Part shown: positions 62,631 to 64,000 of the stretch, one piece after another | Layout: every line of letters starts with the position of its first letter | Numbering within the stretch: the first letter of the stretch is position 1 | Assembly: GCA_023458035.1 (NCBI GenBank) | Contig: JAEXAX010000024.1 | Location: 62,001-126,000 of the forward strand | DNA: 64,000 bases | Origin: Bacillota bacterium | Lineage (GTDB): Bacteria > Bacillota > Clostridia > Lachnospirales > Lachnospiraceae | Direction of reading: 5' to 3' | Made by a program: the position numbers and the translations under genes | The notes under the pieces: generated by a model | Database searches by the model: none | Told to the model about the DNA's origin: nothing | What the model saw: the letters and a program-made list of their open reading frames with translations, nothing else

Positions 62631-63902
62631 TTATTTGGATATCTTGGTTACATTCACTTGAATCTGAGGATTTCCGACCAGCGCATATCCGCTCGGCAGA
62701 ACCACATCCAAGGGCAGGGTGAATTTCCCCTCCTTTTCATAATCTTTCAGATCTACTGATGCCGTGATGCTGTCCGCCGTAATCTCCTTTGTCGCAGTTT
62801 CATCGGCTCGTACCGAAATTGATATCGTCTCGGAGCCACCGAAGGAAACCTTATATTCATCCGACTTATTCAGCATCTTGATCTTTACTGTTTCCAGTTT
62901 TACGGTCTGACTGGCCACCTCTGTCACTGTGACAACCAAATCAACCTTCCCCGAATTCAGCTTGGATAAAATCACATTCTTCGGCAGGTACTTGCCCAGA
63001 TCCACCTGCTCCTTAAAGCTTTCCGATTCTCCGTTCAAGACCACATCCTTCGCAGGGATCTGAATCGATTTAACGGAGCTTAACACATCTGCCGGTGCGG
63101 CAATTGATACCGTCGGCGGGGATGTCTGTACCTGAGCCACCATATAGCCTTCCGCTACAGATCCGGTGAAGCCTTCAACCTCGACCGGAATCTTTTCCTT
63201 AACCTTCCATATCTCTACCGTTACCGAAAGAGTGTTCTTACCGGTACTAAACTTCAGATATCTGGTCAGGCTATCATCCACCTTTTCTTCATTGCGGTCA
63301 TAAACTGTGTAGACCACATCGTGAAATGTCTTGCTGGCCGCCAGGTTTGAAACATCTACATGTGCAACCACCTTATCCAGCTTATTGATCAGAGATTTCG
63401 GACCGTATACCACAATACCGGTGATATCGGTGCTGGACGGACCGACGATATAGCCATTGGCGGGTGTCGTCCCATCCGTGGTCACAGATACCGGCAATTC
63501 AACAGATTCTTCCGCTTCAACCTTTAAGTTTACCGCATTCGGACTGATTTTCATATCATCCGCCGAAACCGAGGCATGCAAACAGGTCACCGTAATCGCG
63601 ATATTGTCCATATATGACAGGTGCGACATATCGGCAATGGCCGTAAAGTCCGAGTTTTTCAGCTTCTCCACCACCGAACGCTTCTGGGTCACTGTTACCG
63701 TAACTCGATCCGTCTTATTTTGAACCATATAGACCTTGCCGCTCTCCAACAGCTTATCACCATTGCTGATCTGGACGGGGATATCCGTGAATTTCCGGCT
63801 GACGGTCGGATCATTGATATTGACCACCAGGAACCAGATGATCACCGCTCCGATGACAGAGATGATCTTCAAAGATATGTTGTTTTGAATCCTTACTCTC
63901 AT
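62631..63902 (-). CDS. cdaR: YbbR-domain protein CdaR
   Basis: A 423-residue regulator of the diadenylate cyclase CdaA. It has an N-terminal membrane anchor (about residues 9-27, SVIGAVIIWFLVVNI) and several extracytoplasmic YbbR repeats (stretches such as FTDIPVQISNGDKL, KTFHDVVYTVYDR, FTGSVAEGYMVAQVQ and DVVLPSGYALVGNPQIQ). It binds CdaA and modulates c-di-AMP production. The start ATG 63902 overlaps the cdaA stop (ATGA); the longer frame to 63932 would overlap cdaA by 34 bases. Confidence 0.92.
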   Translation of the reverse strand: MRVRIQNNISLKIISVIGAVIIWFLVVNINDPTVSRKFTDIPVQISNGDKLLESGKVYMVQNKTDRVTVTVTQKRSVVEKLKNSDFTAIADMSHLSYMDNIAITVTCLHASVSADDMKISPNAVNLKVEAEESVELPVSVTTDGTTPANGYIVGPSSTDITGIVVYGPKSLINKLDKVVAHVDVSNLAASKTFHDVVYTVYDRNEEKVDDSLTRYLKFSTGKNTLSVTVEIWKVKEKIPVEVEGFTGSVAEGYMVAQVQTSPPTVSIAAPADVLSSVKSIQIPAKDVVLNGESESFKEQVDLGKYLPKNVILSKLNSGKVDLVVTVTEVASQTVKLETVKIKMLNKSDEYKVSFGGSETISISVRADETATKEITADSITASVDLKDYEKEGKFTLPLDVVLPSGYALVGNPQIQVNVTKISK

Positions 63903-64000
63903 GCTTGATCGGCACCTTTCCGAAATTTCCACTTCCGTTTTTGTATTACTTTATTCTGGAATCGTTCCAAAGCCTTTTTTAGACATATCAGATCAACTTC
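63899..64000 (-). CDS. cdaA: Diadenylate cyclase CdaA, C-terminal end only
   Basis: The last 33 residues and stop codon of a gene entering from the right edge: EVDLICLKKALERF then a basic tail ending RKGADQA. The identity comes from position (directly before cdaR with the usual ATGA overlap) and the basic C-terminal helix. The DAC domain is outside the window, so this is inference. Confidence 0.7.
   Translation of the reverse strand, partial: EVDLICLKKALERFQNKVIQKRKWKFRKGADQA

Overview
The window looks like ordinary chromosome from a Gram-positive, endospore-lineage anaerobe of class Clostridia, most likely Lachnospiraceae-like. Supporting genes are gerW, whiA-crh, a DUF1836 gene, a DUF2953 gene, a CdaA/CdaR/GlmM set, an LTA-synthase-type sulfatase, an NfnAB electron-bifurcating complex and a feoA-feoA-feoB locus. 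Ribosome binding sites are strong GGAGG types. Genus and species cannot be settled from the sequence alone. Gene density is very high and almost everything reads leftward (minus strand). Only rpmB, a DUF1836 gene and tRNA-Pro read rightward.

Layout, in window order: a CNNM/CorC protein cut by the left edge and an Fsa-type transaldolase; a ferrous iron locus (two feoA, feoB, a Cys-rich FeoB partner and a DtxR-family repressor, 1.7-5.2 kb); an M18 aminopeptidase, an unknown anchored protein, nrdR, a structured intergenic element, ftsZ and rlmH (5.2-10 kb); nfnBA (10-12.3 kb); rpmB facing gerW, DUF2953, an unknown gene and a NUDIX gene (12.6-15.2 kb); a long ylxM-ffh-rpsP-khpA-rimM-trmD-zapA-U32-ftsW-pbp run (15.2-24.2 kb); a small decayed island with a glycosyltransferase stub and an IS200-type remnant (24.2-25.1 kb); an unknown gene, ilvC, ilvN, ansA and purA; infC-rpmI-rplT with an attenuator leader; pcrA; DUF1836; an ABC exporter; hslO, a methyltransferase, a DUF2156 gene, comF, recD2, mreB and degV; uvrBA; a beta-CASP nuclease; murB-rapZ-whiA-crh; tRNA-Pro(GGG); lspA and clpX; an HtrA protease; and finally cdaA-cdaR-HPr-LTA synthase-glmM-LCP.

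The genes serve protein export and translation, cell division and wall synthesis, DNA repair and metal or redox homeostasis. I see no prophage, CRISPR array, toxin-antitoxin pair or intact transposon. The unusual points are these. The Crh-like protein has Glu where HPr has its catalytic His15, and yvcK is missing from its cluster. An HPr with His15 and an LTA synthase lie between cdaR and glmM in what looks like one c-di-AMP and envelope operon. An unassigned long-range RNA or DNA fold lies between ftsZ and nrdR. infC probably starts at AUU. The DtxR regulator carries an iron-type Cys ligand beside feo. Several start sites shown here are shorter than the longest reading frame because the ribosome binding site decides them. 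No computation beyond reading was possible, so family calls rest on recognised motifs.
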